Made by a program: the position numbers and the translations under genes | Assembly (NCBI RefSeq): GCF_002813325.1 | Contig: NZ_PHUG01000001.1 | Coordinates: 2,170,001-2,234,000, forward strand | Length of the DNA: 64,000 bases | DNA from: Janthinobacterium sp. 64 | Lineage (GTDB): Bacteria; Pseudomonadota; Gammaproteobacteria; Burkholderiales; Burkholderiaceae_D | Direction of reading: 5' to 3' | Notes under the pieces: generated by a model | Seen by the model: the letters and a program-made list of their open reading frames with translations, nothing else | The model's database searches: none | What the model was told of the DNA's origin: nothing | In this document: in pieces, positions 1 to 10,148 of the stretch | Layout: each line of letters opens with the position of its first letter | How positions within the stretch are numbered: the stretch's first letter is position 1

Positions 1-1945
1 GCCCAGCGCCAGTTCGCGCTGGGTAATGGCGGCGCTGGTGGCGCCGGTGGTCGAGGTGAGCACATAGTTGGCGGCATCGGTACCGGACAGGCTGGCGTTT
101 TGCACGGCAACCACTTTGTTGGCACCCGCATTCTTGTCAACGAATGCGCCGCTGGCCGTTGCCGTCAGCACGTCGTTGGCGATACGATTATCGGTAATCG
201 TCAATGACGCGGCGGTGTTGCCGTCGTAGGTCTTGCCCGCTGCCGCAAAGCCCAGCGCCAGTTCGCGCTGGGTAATCGTGGCGCTGGCGGCGCCGGTGGT
301 CGAGGTGAGCACATAGTTGGCGGCATCAAGGCCGGACAGGCTGGCGTTGCGCACCGTCACGGCTTTGTTGCTGCCGGCATTCTTGTCAGCGAATGCGCCG
401 CTGGCCGTTGCCGTCAGCACGTCGTTGGCGCTACGGTTGTCGCTAATCGTCAACGACGCGGCGGTGTTGCCGTCGTAAGTCTTGCCCGCTGCCGCAAAGC
501 CCAGCGCCAGTTCGCGCTGGGTAATGGCGGCGCTGGTGGCGCCGGTGGTCGAGGTGAGCACATAGTTGGCGGCATCGGTACCGGACAGGCTGGCGTTTTG
601 CACGGCAACCACTTTGTTGGCACCCGCATTCTTGTCAACGAATGCGCCGCTGGCCGTTGCCGTCAGCACGTCGTTGGCGATACGATTATCGGTAATCGTC
701 AATGACGCGGAGGTGTTGCCGTCGTAGGTCTTGCCCGCTGCCGCAAAGCCCAGCGCCAGTTCGCGCTGGGTAATCGTGGCGCTGGCGGCGCCGGTGGTCG
801 AGGTGAGCACATAGTTGGCGGCATCAAGGCCGGACAGGCTGGCGTTGCGCACCGTCACGGCTTTGTTGCTGCCGGCATTCTTGTCAGCGAATGCGCCGAT
901 GGCCGTTGCCGTCAGCACGTCGTTGGCGATACGATTATCGGTAATCGTCAATGACGCGGCGGTGTTGCCGTCGTAGGTCTTGCCCGCTGCCGCAAAACCC
1001 AGCGCCAGTTCGCGCTGGGCAATGGCGGCGCTGGTGGCGCCGGTGGTCGAGGTGAGCACATAGTTGGTGGCATCCGCACCGGACAGGCTGGCATTTTGCA
1101 CTGTCACGACTTTGTTGCTGCCGGCATTCTTGTCGGCAAATGCGCCGCTGGCCGTTGCCGTCAGCACGTCGTTGGCGATACGATTATCGTTGATGGCGAG
1201 CGTGGCTGCGGTATTGCCGTCGTAGGTCTTGCCTGCGGCCGCAAAGCCCAGCGCCAGTTCGCGCTGGGTAATGGCGGCGCTGGTGGCGCCGGTGGTCGAG
1301 GTGAGCACATAGTTGGCCGCATCAAGGCCGGACAGGCTGGCGTTGTGTACCGTCACGACTTTGTTGCTGCCGGCATTCTTGTCAACGAATGCGCCGCTGG
1401 CCGTTGCCGTCAGCACGTCGTTGGCGATACGGTTGTCGGTAATCGTCAATGACGCGGCGGTGTTGCCGTCGTAGGTCTTGCCTGCGGCCGCAAAGCCCAG
1501 CGCCAGTTCGCGCTGGGTAATCGTGGCGCTGGCGGCGCCGGTGGTCGAGGTGAGCACATAGTTGGCCGCATCGGTACCGGACAGGCTGGCGTTTTGCACC
1601 GTCACGATTTTGTTGGCACCAGCATTCTTGTCGGCAAATGCGCCGCTGGCCGTTGCCGTCAGCACGTCGTTGGCGATACGATTATCGGTGATGGCGAGCG
1701 TGGCTGCGGTATTGCCGTCATAGGTCTTGCCCGCTGCCGCAAAGCCCAGCGCCAGTTCGCGCTGGGTAATCGTGGCGCTGGCGGCGCCGGTGGTCGAGGT
1801 GAGCACATAGTTGGCCGCATCGGTACCGGACAGGCTGGCGTTTTGCACCGTCACGACTTTGTTGCTGCCGGCATTCTTGTCAACGAATGCGCCGCTGGCC
1901 GTTGCCGTCAGCACGTCGTTGGCGATACGGTTGTCGGTGACCGTC
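1..1945 (-). repeat. Tandem 249-bp (83-residue) YDG repeats in the TpsA gene
   Basis: The marker CACATAGTTGG recurs at 61, 310, 559, 808, 1057, 1306, 1555 and 1804, always 249 bp apart, so there are nearly eight units and the array continues past the left edge. The period is a multiple of three and keeps frame. Units alternate in variant: 1-498 is repeated at 499-996 almost base for base, with single differences such as C213 versus A711 and C401 versus A899. More divergent YDG units lie at about 1945-2460. Confidence 0.95.
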
Positions 1946-4900
1946 ACGACCGCTGCCGTGCCACCATCGTAGACTTTATTGGCGCTGGCAAAGGCCAGGT
2001 TCAAGGTACGTTGCGTGATCTCGGCCGTGCCGCTGGCGGTTTCTGCCAGGCTGTAGTTGCCCAGGTCGTTGCCATTCAAGGCCAGGCCGCTGAGAGTGAC
2101 CGCCTTGGCGTTGCCCGCGTTCTTGTCGACGAACTGCGCGCTGCCGGTCACGCCCACGGTATCGCCGCTGACCATGTTGCCCAGGCTGAGGGTCGCGTTG
2201 GCAAAGCCGAGCTGGCCGTCATACACCTTGCTGCCGCTTAAAATAACGCTGAGGGCGCGCGGCGTGATGGCCACGGTGGTGGTACCGGCATAGCTGATAT
2301 CGTATTGGGTCGACCACAGGCCGCCCAGCGCATAGTTGCCGACATTGCGCGCGTCGCCGTAACTGGCGGTGCCGCTGACGGCCAGGTCGCCATTGATCAA
2401 GCCGGAATAACTGAGCGGACCGACGCCGGCCACCTGGCCATCATAGACCCGGCTGGCGGCGCCGCCGGCGGTCACCGTCACCGACGTCAGGAAGGCCTTC
2501 AACAGCGGCGTGGTATGGCCTTCGTAGATGCGCCAGATGGCATTGTCGCCAAAATTGAAGCCGCCGAAGCTGCTTTGCTTCTGCATGTCTGCCGTGCTGC
2601 GCCCGGCGGAGCCGCCCTGGTCGAAAGAGGTGCCAGCGCTTTGCGCATCGAAATAGGCCGGCCCCACGATCGCGCCCGAATCTGCGCGTCCGACCACTGC
2701 GCCCACCGTGCCCGGCGCAAAACCGCTGCCCGATACGGCGCCTGAGAAATACAGGCGGCGGGCGCTGCTGCCCGCCACGCTCCAGCCAATCACACCACCC
2801 AGATTCTGCTGGCTCGCCGCGCTATCGGCGGACAAGCCGATGGCACCGGTCGCATAGACGTCTTCGATAGCGCCGCCATTGCGTCCGACCAGGCCGCCGA
2901 CACTGGCGCCGCCGCCCACGGCACCGGTGGCATACGCTTGCGAGATGGTGCCATCGTTATTGCCCACCAGGCCGCCGACCCGTTCGCCGGAAGCCGTGAC
3001 GGTGCCACTGGCGCGCGCCACGGTAATCGTGCCGCCGCTGTTGTTGTCGCCCACCAGGCCACCGACATTATTGTTGCCGCTGACGGCCATGCTGCTGCTC
3101 ACGTTGCTGATCGTGGCGCCGCCATTGTTGCCCACCACGGCGCCCACGTTATTACCACCAGTCACGCTGCCGCCCAGCATGGACAGGTTGCGGATGGCGC
3201 CGCCCTGCGTTCTGGCAAACAGGCCGGTGCCAACAGAAGACGGGTTGGCGCCGCCGTTGATGGTCAGGCCGCTGATGCTGTGATTGCCGCCGTCGAAAAT
3301 GCCCGCATAGGCCAACCCGTCGCCACTGAACAGCGACGCGAAACCGGTGCGCCCGTTGCCCAGGTTCCAGTTGGCCGTGCCGCTGGCGTCGATGTTGGCC
3401 ACCAGGGCGTAGTTCTTGTCGTAGCCTTGGGTGCCGATGCCTTGCAGGCCGTACACATCGGCGATCCGGTACGGCGTCGCTGCCTCGCCATTGCCCCCCT
3501 TTACGCGCAGGAAAGTGCCTTTGTTGATCGTAAAGCTGTGGGCCGTGAATGCGGGCAAACTGGCATTGTTCTGTACCCAGTTGCCGCCGTCGAGCACGAA
3601 CGCGCCACCGACGTTGACGATGCCATAGGCGTTGACGAGCCAGTCCGGTCCGGAGGTACCGGCCCCGATCGTCAGGTCCTTCCCGACAGCTAGCGCACCG
3701 TTCAGGTTGATATTGCCGGCGGTGCGCAGTTCCAGCAGGTTCAGCTTGCTCGATGCGCGCAGGTCCAGCGCACCCTGCAGGTTCAGCGTACCCGCATAGT
3801 CGCTGCCGCCGATGGCGATGGTCGGCGCGCTGATGGTTTTCAGTTCGCTGTCGCTCAGGCCCAGGCTGTCGGCGCTGTCCTCCCCTGCGCTGCCAATCTC
3901 GATGCTGCCGTCGTTGCTGCGGCGCTTCAGGCTGACCGTCCCGGTCCCGGTCCCGGAACCGGCGCCGGCGGCGATCGATTGCGCCGCGCCACCCAGGCTC
4001 ATGTTATCGGCCACCAGATTGACCGCGGCCTCGGCCGACAGGCCGCCGCCGCTGGCGACAATCACGTCGGCGGCCGTCACCTTGAGCGCGCTGCCCGCCT
4101 GGCGCATGGCCAGCTTGTTCAAAGCGGTCAGGGTGCCGCCGGTTTCCAGGTTCAGGGCCGCGATGCCGCCCGTCGACTCGAGGTTGACCGGACCGCTGAT
4201 GGTGATATTGCCGGAACTGGCGTCGCCGATATTGATGGTGCCGGCGGCAGCGCGGTTGAGCTCGTCGTTCGTCAAGGCCAGCGCCGTATCCGATTGGCTG
4301 CCAAGCTCGATCTGGCGGCCATCACTCAGCGGCTTGAAGGTGAGCGCGGCCTGGCTGCCGGGTCCGCCGAAATTGAGGTTGCCGGAAAAATGGATATTGT
4401 CCGCCTCCAGCAGCACCGTCTGTCCGGACACGCCGCTGCCAGCCAATTGATCGCCGGAGGCTTGCAGGTCGATGGCACCGCCCGCCAGGTTGCTTTTCAA
4501 AATCAGCTTGCCGTTGCCGACATTGACCGTGCCGGCACCGGTGCTGAAAATGCTGGCGCCCGACAGCGCCACGGTTCCGCTGCTGGTGCTGATCGCCGCG
4601 TTGAGGTAGACATTGGCGCCGGTGCCGTTGGCCTGGTTGCTGATCGCGTCGTTGGCCCTCAGCGTCACATCGCCGCGCTGGGTGCTGATCGGCGCATACA
4701 CATAAATGTTTTCGCCGGCGATGGCGACCAGTCCGGCGTCGTCGAGCATGTTGATGCCGGCGTTGAAACTGATGCTGTGCGTTGCCTGCAAGGTGACAGT
4801 GCTGCTGGCGCTGGAGATCGTGTCGGCGCCGATGGTGGTGCCGGACGCCTCGTCGGAAAATTCGTCGAAATCTTCCAATTGGCCTTGGTAGCCGCTGACC

Positions 4901-6168
4901 ACCTCGATATCGTAAGGGTCGAGCAGCCAGTTGCCGCGCTTGCCACGGCGCGCACTGGTGTCGACGCGGATGCCGTCGACGGCCAGGTAATGGCCCGACG
5001 TTTCCACCAGGCCGCCATTGCCCGAGGCCGCGCCGCCGCGCGCCGAAATGCTGCCGAACACGCGCGCCGTTTCATTGCCCCAGACGATGACTTTGCCGCC
5101 GTCGCCGCTTTGAATGGCGTCGGCGGCGATGGTGGCGTCCTTGCCGACGGCCACCTGGCGCGCATTGACGATCGCCGGGTTTTTGCCCTGGTAGTCGCCG
5201 CCCAGCAGCACCGTGCCGCCGCCCGTGGCGCCGCTGGCGTCGGCTCTGGCGTTGCCTTGCATGCCGACCTGGTCGCCCAGCACGGTAATCTCGCCGCCCT
5301 TGCCCACGGCGCTGGTGGCGCTGGTGATGCTGCCGTTTTCCAGCAACGCCTTGCCGCTGGCTTTCAACACGATCTTGCCATTCTCGCCGAGCATCGCGCT
5401 ATTGGCGTTGAGCACGCCACGCTGGTTCAGCAGCGCGCCGGCCATGCCGATGCGCCCGCCCTGCGCCACGATCTGGCCCACATTGATGGCCTGGTCCGCG
5501 GGGGCCGACAGCACCACGCGCAAGTCGGGGTTGGCAGCGTCGGCCAGTTGCACGCTGTGGCCGGCGGCCAGCAGCACGTCGCCGTTCGGCGCGGTGATGA
5601 TGCCGCTGTTTTCCACGTTCGGCGCGATCAGCAGAATCTGCCCGCCGCTGCCGGCATGGATGGTTCCTTGGTTGATGACGGCGCCGGCCTGCTCGCCGGC
5701 CTTGAAATGCATTTTACCGGCCAGGAAATCCTGGTTCGACAGCGCCAGGCTGGACGCCACCAGGCCCGCCACGTCGACCCTCGCATCGCGGCCGAACAGC
5801 ACGCCGTTCGGATTGATCAGGAAGACCTTGCCGTTCGATTGCAGCGAGCCGAGGATCTTGCTGGGGTCTTGTCCCGTGATGCGGTTAAGCACGCTGCTGC
5901 CGGCATTTTGCTGGAGAAAGCGCGTGATTTCGCCCGGATTGACGGAAAAGCTCTGCCAGTTGATGATGGTATTGGGCGTGTTGGTGATCGTAAACAGATT
6001 GCCCTGCTGGTTGAACGTGGCCTGGCCATGCACCACTTGCGGCAAGACCGGATTGGCGTGGGCGGCGTTGAAACAGGCGGCAATCACGAGCGCCAGCGCG
6101 GTGCGGCGCAGCGGCGGCTCGACAGGGCCGCCAGCAGGCACGCTGCGCAGTGGTTTTTGTTTGGTCAT
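1..6168 (-). CDS. Two-partner secretion exoprotein (TpsA, filamentous haemagglutinin type), 3' end outside window
   Basis: Large secreted adhesin-type protein; 2056 codons are open to the window edge and no stop is reached. The start at 6168 has an AAGGA ribosome site about 10 nt upstream. An extended signal peptide ends near AHA at residues 36-38. The TPS secretion domain (about 39-160) carries NPNGVLFG at 119-126, typical of the haemagglutination-activity domain recognised by TpsB. Beta-helical filler follows, then GLUG-type repeats with GGLVG motifs at about 960-1130, then YDG domains (KVYDG/KTYDG) from about 1240 on. From about 1406 the YDG units become near-identical 83-residue tandem copies. 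It lies 27 bp downstream of its tpsB partner. The role in adhesion or biofilm is inferred from the family; the C-terminal fate is unseen. Confidence 0.9.
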   Translation of the reverse strand, partial: MTKQKPLRSVPAGGPVEPPLRRTALALVIAACFNAAHANPVLPQVVHGQATFNQQGNLFTITNTPNTIINWQSFSVNPGEITRFLQQNAGSSVLNRITGQDPSKILGSLQSNGKVFLINPNGVLFGRDARVDVAGLVASSLALSNQDFLAGKMHFKAGEQAGAVINQGTIHAGSGGQILLIAPNVENSGIITAPNGDVLLAAGHSVQLADAANPDLRVVLSAPADQAINVGQIVAQGGRIGMAGALLNQRGVLNANSAMLGENGKIVLKASGKALLENGSITSATSAVGKGGEITVLGDQVGMQGNARADASGATGGGTVLLGGDYQGKNPAIVNARQVAVGKDATIAADAIQSGDGGKVIVWGNETARVFGSISARGGAASGNGGLVETSGHYLAVDGIRVDTSARRGKRGNWLLDPYDIEVVSGYQGQLEDFDEFSDEASGTTIGADTISSASSTVTLQATHSISFNAGINMLDDAGLVAIAGENIYVYAPISTQRGDVTLRANDAISNQANGTGANVYLNAAISTSSGTVALSGASIFSTGAGTVNVGNGKLILKSNLAGGAIDLQASGDQLAGSGVSGQTVLLEADNIHFSGNLNFGGPGSQAALTFKPLSDGRQIELGSQSDTALALTNDELNRAAAGTINIGDASSGNITISGPVNLESTGGIAALNLETGGTLTALNKLAMRQAGSALKVTAADVIVASGGGLSAEAAVNLVADNMSLGGAAQSIAAGAGSGTGTGTVSLKRRSNDGSIEIGSAGEDSADSLGLSDSELKTISAPTIAIGGSDYAGTLNLQGALDLRASSKLNLLELRTAGNINLNGALAVGKDLTIGAGTSGPDWLVNAYGIVNVGGAFVLDGGNWVQNNASLPAFTAHSFTINKGTFLRVKGGNGEAATPYRIADVYGLQGIGTQGYDKNYALVANIDASGTANWNLGNGRTGFASLFSGDGLAYAGIFDGGNHSISGLTINGGANPSSVGTGLFARTQGGAIRNLSMLGGSVTGGNNVGAVVGNNGGATISNVSSSMAVSGNNNVGGLVGDNNSGGTITVARASGTVTASGERVGGLVGNNDGTISQAYATGAVGGGASVGGLVGRNGGAIEDVYATGAIGLSADSAASQQNLGGVIGWSVAGSSARRLYFSGAVSGSGFAPGTVGAVVGRADSGAIVGPAYFDAQSAGTSFDQGGSAGRSTADMQKQSSFGGFNFGDNAIWRIYEGHTTPLLKAFLTSVTVTAGGAASRVYDGQVAGVGPLSYSGLINGDLAVSGTASYGDARNVGNYALGGLWSTQYDISYAGTTTVAITPRALSVILSGSKVYDGQLGFANATLSLGNMVSGDTVGVTGSAQFVDKNAGNAKAVTLSGLALNGNDLGNYSLAETASGTAEITQRTLNLAFASANKVYDGGTAAVVTVTDNRIANDVLTATASGAFVDKNAGSNKVVTVQNASLSGTDAANYVLTSTTGAASATITQRELALGFAAAGKTYDGNTAATLAITDNRIANDVLTATASGAFADKNAGANKIVTVQNASLSGTDAANYVLTSTTGAASATITQRELALGFAAAGKTYDGNTAASLTITDNRIANDVLTATASGAFVDKNAGSNKVVTVHNASLSGLDAANYVLTSTTGATSAAITQRELALGFAAAGKTYDGNTAATLAINDNRIANDVLTATASGAFADKNAGSNKVVTVQNASLSGADATNYVLTSTTGATSAAIAQRELALGFAAAGKTYDGNTAASLTITDNRIANDVLTATAIGAFADKNAGSNKAVTVRNASLSGLDAANYVLTSTTGAASATITQRELALGFAAAGKTYDGNTSASLTITDNRIANDVLTATASGAFVDKNAGANKVVAVQNASLSGTDAANYVLTSTTGATSAAITQRELALGFAAAGKTYDGNTAASLTISDNRSANDVLTATASGAFADKNAGSNKAVTVRNASLSGLDAANYVLTSTTGAASATITQRELALGFAAAGKTYDGNTAASLTITDNRIANDVLTATASGAFVDKNAGANKVVAVQNASLSGTDAANYVLTSTTGATSAAITQRELALG

Positions 6169-6195
6169 GGTGTTTTATCCTTGGAACTCAGTACA

Positions 6196-7782
6196 TCAGT
6201 ACGACAGCGCAACTCTGAAATGCAGGCGGTTGGCGTCGCGGCGCCCCGTCTGGCCGGGGTTGACCACATGTGCATAGTCCAGTTGCAGGTTGGCGTAGCG
6301 GTTCAGCAGGATGCGCAGGCCCAGGCCTGCCGAGCCGATCGCCATGCTGTCGATTTCGCCGGGCAAGCCATGATTGCGGCGCACCCAGCCCGTGTCATAA
6401 AACGCCAGCGCGCGGCACTGGTAGCCGCCATCGCCGCACCAGTTCGGCGTGTACAGTTCCAGATTCAGGTTGGCGCCGGAATCGTTCGCCACTTCGCGTT
6501 CCAGGAAGCCGCGCACCGTGGCCGCGCCACCGACGCCGAACTGCTCGCCCGGCACCAGCGCATCGGGCGTGTACTGGCCGTTGAACAACGCGCGCCATTG
6601 CCAGTCGTTGTCCAGCACCTGGGCATGACTGGCGCTCAGGCGCAAGGTGCTGTAGCCGGCCTTGGCGCCGAAACGTGCCAGCGTAAAATCGTGCTGACTG
6701 CCATTCTTGCCGCCGGGAATATTGCGCGCCAGGGTCAGGCCCACGCTGGTCTCGCCACGTGGCAAGCTCCAGGCGCCGATATAGGCGATGCTGACGGGGT
6801 GCACCGTCACGTTGGTGCCCAGCTCCATGCCGAAGAACTGCAGGCTGTTGCGATAGGCCTTGAAGTCCAGGCCATACACCAGCTTGGGCTCATAGTTGTC
6901 GCGCTTGCCGAAGTTCTGGTTGTAGCGCGCGCCGGCAGTGGTGCCGCGGCCGCTGACGGCCAGATCAAAAATACCGGCCGCGACGCTGCCCGAATCGACG
7001 TTCGAATAACTGGCAAAAAAGTCCAGCGAGTCGCCCAGCGCATACAGCGGCACGTGGTAGCCGAGGCCGTACACAGCGACCTGGCTGGCGTGTTCGAGCG
7101 AGGTGGTGTATTGCAGGCTAGCCACATGATCGCGGCCCCACAGGTTGGCATGCTGCAGCACCACGCTGGCGTGGGTCTTGCCGGAGTCCTTGCTGCCGGT
7201 ATTGTCGAGGTTGAGCGTGGCTTTCCAGGCGCGTTCGTCCGCCACCGCGATGCTGGCGTCGACCGTGCCGTCGGCCTCGCCGGTAGCCAGCTTGACCTCC
7301 ATCTTGCGGGCCGGATTTTCATTGGCCAGCTTCAGGCTTTGCCCCAGGGCCGGCATGTTCGGCGTCTGCCCTTCGACCAGGGTGGGCAGCGCGCGGCGCA
7401 CGTTGGCATCGTCGAATTCCTGGTTGCCGGTGATGGCCACCTTGCCAATTTGCGTCTGCACCACTTCCAGGCGCACGGCGCCATGCGCCAGTTCCTGTTC
7501 CGGCAAGGCCACCTGCACCAGGGTGTAGCCGCGCGCGCGGTAGGCGTTTTCCAGCGCCTCGACGGCTTGCTGGATGGCGCCAAAGTCGCGCTGCTGGCCG
7601 GCGAACGGCGCCACCAGCGATTGCACCAGTTGCGGCCCCAGCAAGGTGTCGCCGCTGACCTCGTAGCTGGCGATATCAAACAGCGGGACGGCACTGTCGG
7701 CGGCGGGGGTTTGGGCGTTTGCGCATGCCGCGCAGAACAACAGCGCGGAACCTGCAAGCAGGCGCACCAGACGATAATTCAT
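6196..7782 (-). CDS. Two-partner secretion outer-membrane transporter (TpsB, ShlB/FhaC/HecB family)
   Basis: Omp85-superfamily pore that exports the neighbouring TpsA protein across the outer membrane. The 528-residue product has a signal peptide ending near ANA (residues 21-23), POTRA regions over about 30-190 and a C-terminal beta-barrel. The family VRGF motif (L6 loop) is at about 422-425, and the last residue is an aromatic Tyr, usual for outer-membrane barrels. I chose the ATG at 7782 because MNYRLVRLLAG starts a clean signal peptide; an in-frame ATG at 7806 would add eight residues. It lies 27 bp upstream of tpsA on the same strand, the usual B-A operon order. Confidence 0.93.
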   Translation of the reverse strand: MNYRLVRLLAGSALLFCAACANAQTPAADSAVPLFDIASYEVSGDTLLGPQLVQSLVAPFAGQQRDFGAIQQAVEALENAYRARGYTLVQVALPEQELAHGAVRLEVVQTQIGKVAITGNQEFDDANVRRALPTLVEGQTPNMPALGQSLKLANENPARKMEVKLATGEADGTVDASIAVADERAWKATLNLDNTGSKDSGKTHASVVLQHANLWGRDHVASLQYTTSLEHASQVAVYGLGYHVPLYALGDSLDFFASYSNVDSGSVAAGIFDLAVSGRGTTAGARYNQNFGKRDNYEPKLVYGLDFKAYRNSLQFFGMELGTNVTVHPVSIAYIGAWSLPRGETSVGLTLARNIPGGKNGSQHDFTLARFGAKAGYSTLRLSASHAQVLDNDWQWRALFNGQYTPDALVPGEQFGVGGAATVRGFLEREVANDSGANLNLELYTPNWCGDGGYQCRALAFYDTGWVRRNHGLPGEIDSMAIGSAGLGLRILLNRYANLQLDYAHVVNPGQTGRRDANRLHFRVALSY

Positions 7783-7898
7783 GTGTGAAAGTTCTTGTGG
7801 TTGCATGGCCAGCCAGACGCGGCTGGACCATCAATTAATTAAAAGCAAAGTTTAGACGGATTTTGATTTCCAGTCAGAAATTTTTCTGCCGGCGATGG

Positions 7899-10148
7899 TT
7901 ACTTTGTCTGGAAATTGGTCACACCATCCCAGTCCTCGCCAGGCGGCGTTGCGCGATACTGGCGCAGGCGTCCGGCGTACAGCCGGCGCAGCCCATCGTC
8001 TGGCAGTTCCGCCAAGATTGCCTCTGCGCCATCCCAGTCGAGCGCACGCAACAGTTCCAGCACGCGCGACCAACGCGCCAGCAGCGCCAGTTCGCCGGCG
8101 TCGACGTCTGCCAGCAAGCAGCGCGGCTCGAAAATGGCCACCGGTTCAGTCTTGCCCTTGACCCGCACGCGGTCCAGTTCGCGGTAGGCGAATTGCGGCG
8201 CCTGCGCACGCGTGAATTCGCTCACGGCGATGCCCACGCCATACACCTTGGTCATGCCTTCCAGGCGCGCGCCCAGGTTGACGGCGTCGCCCATCACGGT
8301 ATAGGCGCGGCGGATGCGCGAGCCCATGTCGCCCACATGCATCAGGCCACTGTTGAGGCCTATGCCGATCTGCAACGGCGGCCAGCCGCGCGCCTGGAAT
8401 TGCTGGTTCAACCGACCGGCGCTGCGCTGCATCAGCAGGGCGCTGGCCACGGCACGGCCCGCATGGTCGGGAAACGCCACCGGTGCGCCCCAGAACGCCA
8501 TCACGGCGTCGCCGATATATTTGTCCAGCGTGCCGCCGTGGCTGTCGCGGATGTCTTCCGACATGGCCGTCAGGTACAGGTTGATATATTCGCGCAACTG
8601 CTGCGGCGTCATCTGTTCCGAAATGGCCGTAAAGCCGCGCACGTCGGCAAACAGCACCGTCAGCTCGCGGCTTTCGCCATCCATGCTGTAGCGGTCGGGA
8701 TTGTCGGCCATCTGTGCCACCAGTTCCGGCGCCACGTACTGGCCGAAGCGCGACACCAGCGCCCTGCCCTTGCGCACTTCGAAAAAATAGCCCCACGCCA
8801 GATTGGTGACGAACAGCGCCGCAATCAACAGCAGCAACACGGCAACATCGAGCGCCGCGTCGAAGTAGTGATACAAGCACCAGTTCAGGCCCAGCGCGCC
8901 GGCCAGCGCCGCGCCGGCCAGCAACACGGCCGCCGCCGGCGCGGCCAGCGCCAGTGCGCCGCCGAGCAGCAAACCCGCCAGCACCACCTGGCCGAACTCG
9001 ATCGCCAGCGCATAGTCGGGGCGCGACTTGAACTGGCCGTCAAGGATGGATTTGATCAGGTTGGCGTGCACTTCCACACCGGGAAACTCGGCATTGACGG
9101 GCGTGGCGCGAATATCGTTCAGGCCGGCGGCTGTGGTGCCCACCAGCACGATGGCGCCGTGCAGCACGTCCGCCGGCACCGCCCCCATCAACACGTCGGC
9201 CGCCGACACATAGCGGAAGGCGCCGCCGTCCGGGCCGCCCTTGCCGCGAAACTCGATGGTGGTGGTCAGGCCTTCGCCGACCGGGATATCGAGGCGTCCG
9301 CGCGGCGTGAATACGGCGATGCGGTCCAGGCCGCCGTGCTCGCGCTCGGCCTCGGACAACTTGTCGGCGGTCTGGCCGAACACGGGTGCGATCGCGCGCG
9401 CCTTCAGGTACACGCTGGCCGTGGCCAGCGACAGCGACGGGTAATACGCGTCGCCGATGCGCGCAAGCAGGGTCGATGAGCGCAGCACGCCGTCGCTGTC
9501 GGTCAGGGCCGTAAAGATGCCGGCCCCTTGCGCCGCCTGTTGCAGCTGCGCCAGGTTGGCGGCATAGCCGGGCGACGTAAACGCCGTCACCGTGCGCCCG
9601 TTCAGATCAAGCACGGTGAACGCCGGCTTGGGCAGCATGCCTTTCTTTTGCCGGTCCGACACGCTATAGCCGAGCACCACCGGCTGGCCGCGCATCGCCT
9701 CGGCAAACAGGGCGTCGTAATCCATCCGCGGTTTCAGGCGTTCCAGCTGGGCGCTCAAGCCCGGCACGCCGGCCAGTTCTCCCTTGGCCAGGCCGGCCAG
9801 CACGCCATAGCCGGAACTGCTGTCGGGTTCGGGAAACGAGATATCGAAGCCGAGCGCGGCCACGCCATAGTGGCGCGTCAATTGCGTCACCAGCCGCGCC
9901 TGCACGTCGCGGCCCCAGGGATAGCGGCCGATCCGGTTCAGGCTTTTTTCATCGATATCGACGATCACGATGCGCTTGTCGAGCTGCGGCGCCTCGGCAC
10001 GCATGCGCATGTCGCCCAGCATGGCGTCCAGCCGGCCCAAGGTATCGGCGCCGAACAGACCGATGCTGGCGCAGGCGGCCAGCAGCGTCAACAGCGCGCC
10101 CAGCAGCAGCCGCACGCCATGCTTTTTCATGACAGCAAGCCAGCGCAT
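7899..10148 (-). CDS. CHASE2-domain class III adenylate cyclase
   Basis: Membrane-bound cyclase of 749 residues. An N-terminal membrane anchor (about 10-30) precedes a long extracytoplasmic CHASE2 sensor (about 35-330), then closely spaced transmembrane helices (about 340-430) and a C-terminal class III cyclase domain (about 480-670). The catalytic region has FADVRGFT and YIGDAVMAFWG, supplying both metal-binding Asp residues. The Lys of LDKYIGD sits where adenylate cyclases have their adenine-specifying Lys, so cAMP is the likely product, by inference. The start ATG overlaps the stop of the upstream HD-GYP gene as TGATG, indicating translational coupling. The CHASE2 ligand cannot be read from sequence. 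Confidence 0.88.
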   Translation of the reverse strand: MRWLAVMKKHGVRLLLGALLTLLAACASIGLFGADTLGRLDAMLGDMRMRAEAPQLDKRIVIVDIDEKSLNRIGRYPWGRDVQARLVTQLTRHYGVAALGFDISFPEPDSSSGYGVLAGLAKGELAGVPGLSAQLERLKPRMDYDALFAEAMRGQPVVLGYSVSDRQKKGMLPKPAFTVLDLNGRTVTAFTSPGYAANLAQLQQAAQGAGIFTALTDSDGVLRSSTLLARIGDAYYPSLSLATASVYLKARAIAPVFGQTADKLSEAEREHGGLDRIAVFTPRGRLDIPVGEGLTTTIEFRGKGGPDGGAFRYVSAADVLMGAVPADVLHGAIVLVGTTAAGLNDIRATPVNAEFPGVEVHANLIKSILDGQFKSRPDYALAIEFGQVVLAGLLLGGALALAAPAAAVLLAGAALAGALGLNWCLYHYFDAALDVAVLLLLIAALFVTNLAWGYFFEVRKGRALVSRFGQYVAPELVAQMADNPDRYSMDGESRELTVLFADVRGFTAISEQMTPQQLREYINLYLTAMSEDIRDSHGGTLDKYIGDAVMAFWGAPVAFPDHAGRAVASALLMQRSAGRLNQQFQARGWPPLQIGIGLNSGLMHVGDMGSRIRRAYTVMGDAVNLGARLEGMTKVYGVGIAVSEFTRAQAPQFAYRELDRVRVKGKTEPVAIFEPRCLLADVDAGELALLARWSRVLELLRALDWDGAEAILAELPDDGLRRLYAGRLRQYRATPPGEDWDGVTNFQTK

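Noticed and set aside
1..1945. Regular repeats as a CRISPR array
   Set aside because: The period is 249 bp with no short repeat/unique spacer pattern, and it stays in frame within a protein gene.
3979..7788. Very long plus-strand open frame (over 1200 codons) opposite the TpsA/TpsB genes
   Set aside because: Its composition is Ala/Arg/Gln/His-rich with no domain, and it lies antisense to a clear TPS pair. High GC and skewed third positions create such shadows.
7863..9479. Plus-strand frame of about 538 codons opposite the cyclase gene
   Set aside because: Antisense to a protein with intact CHASE2 and cyclase motifs; sequence is His/Gln/Arg-biased and without domains.
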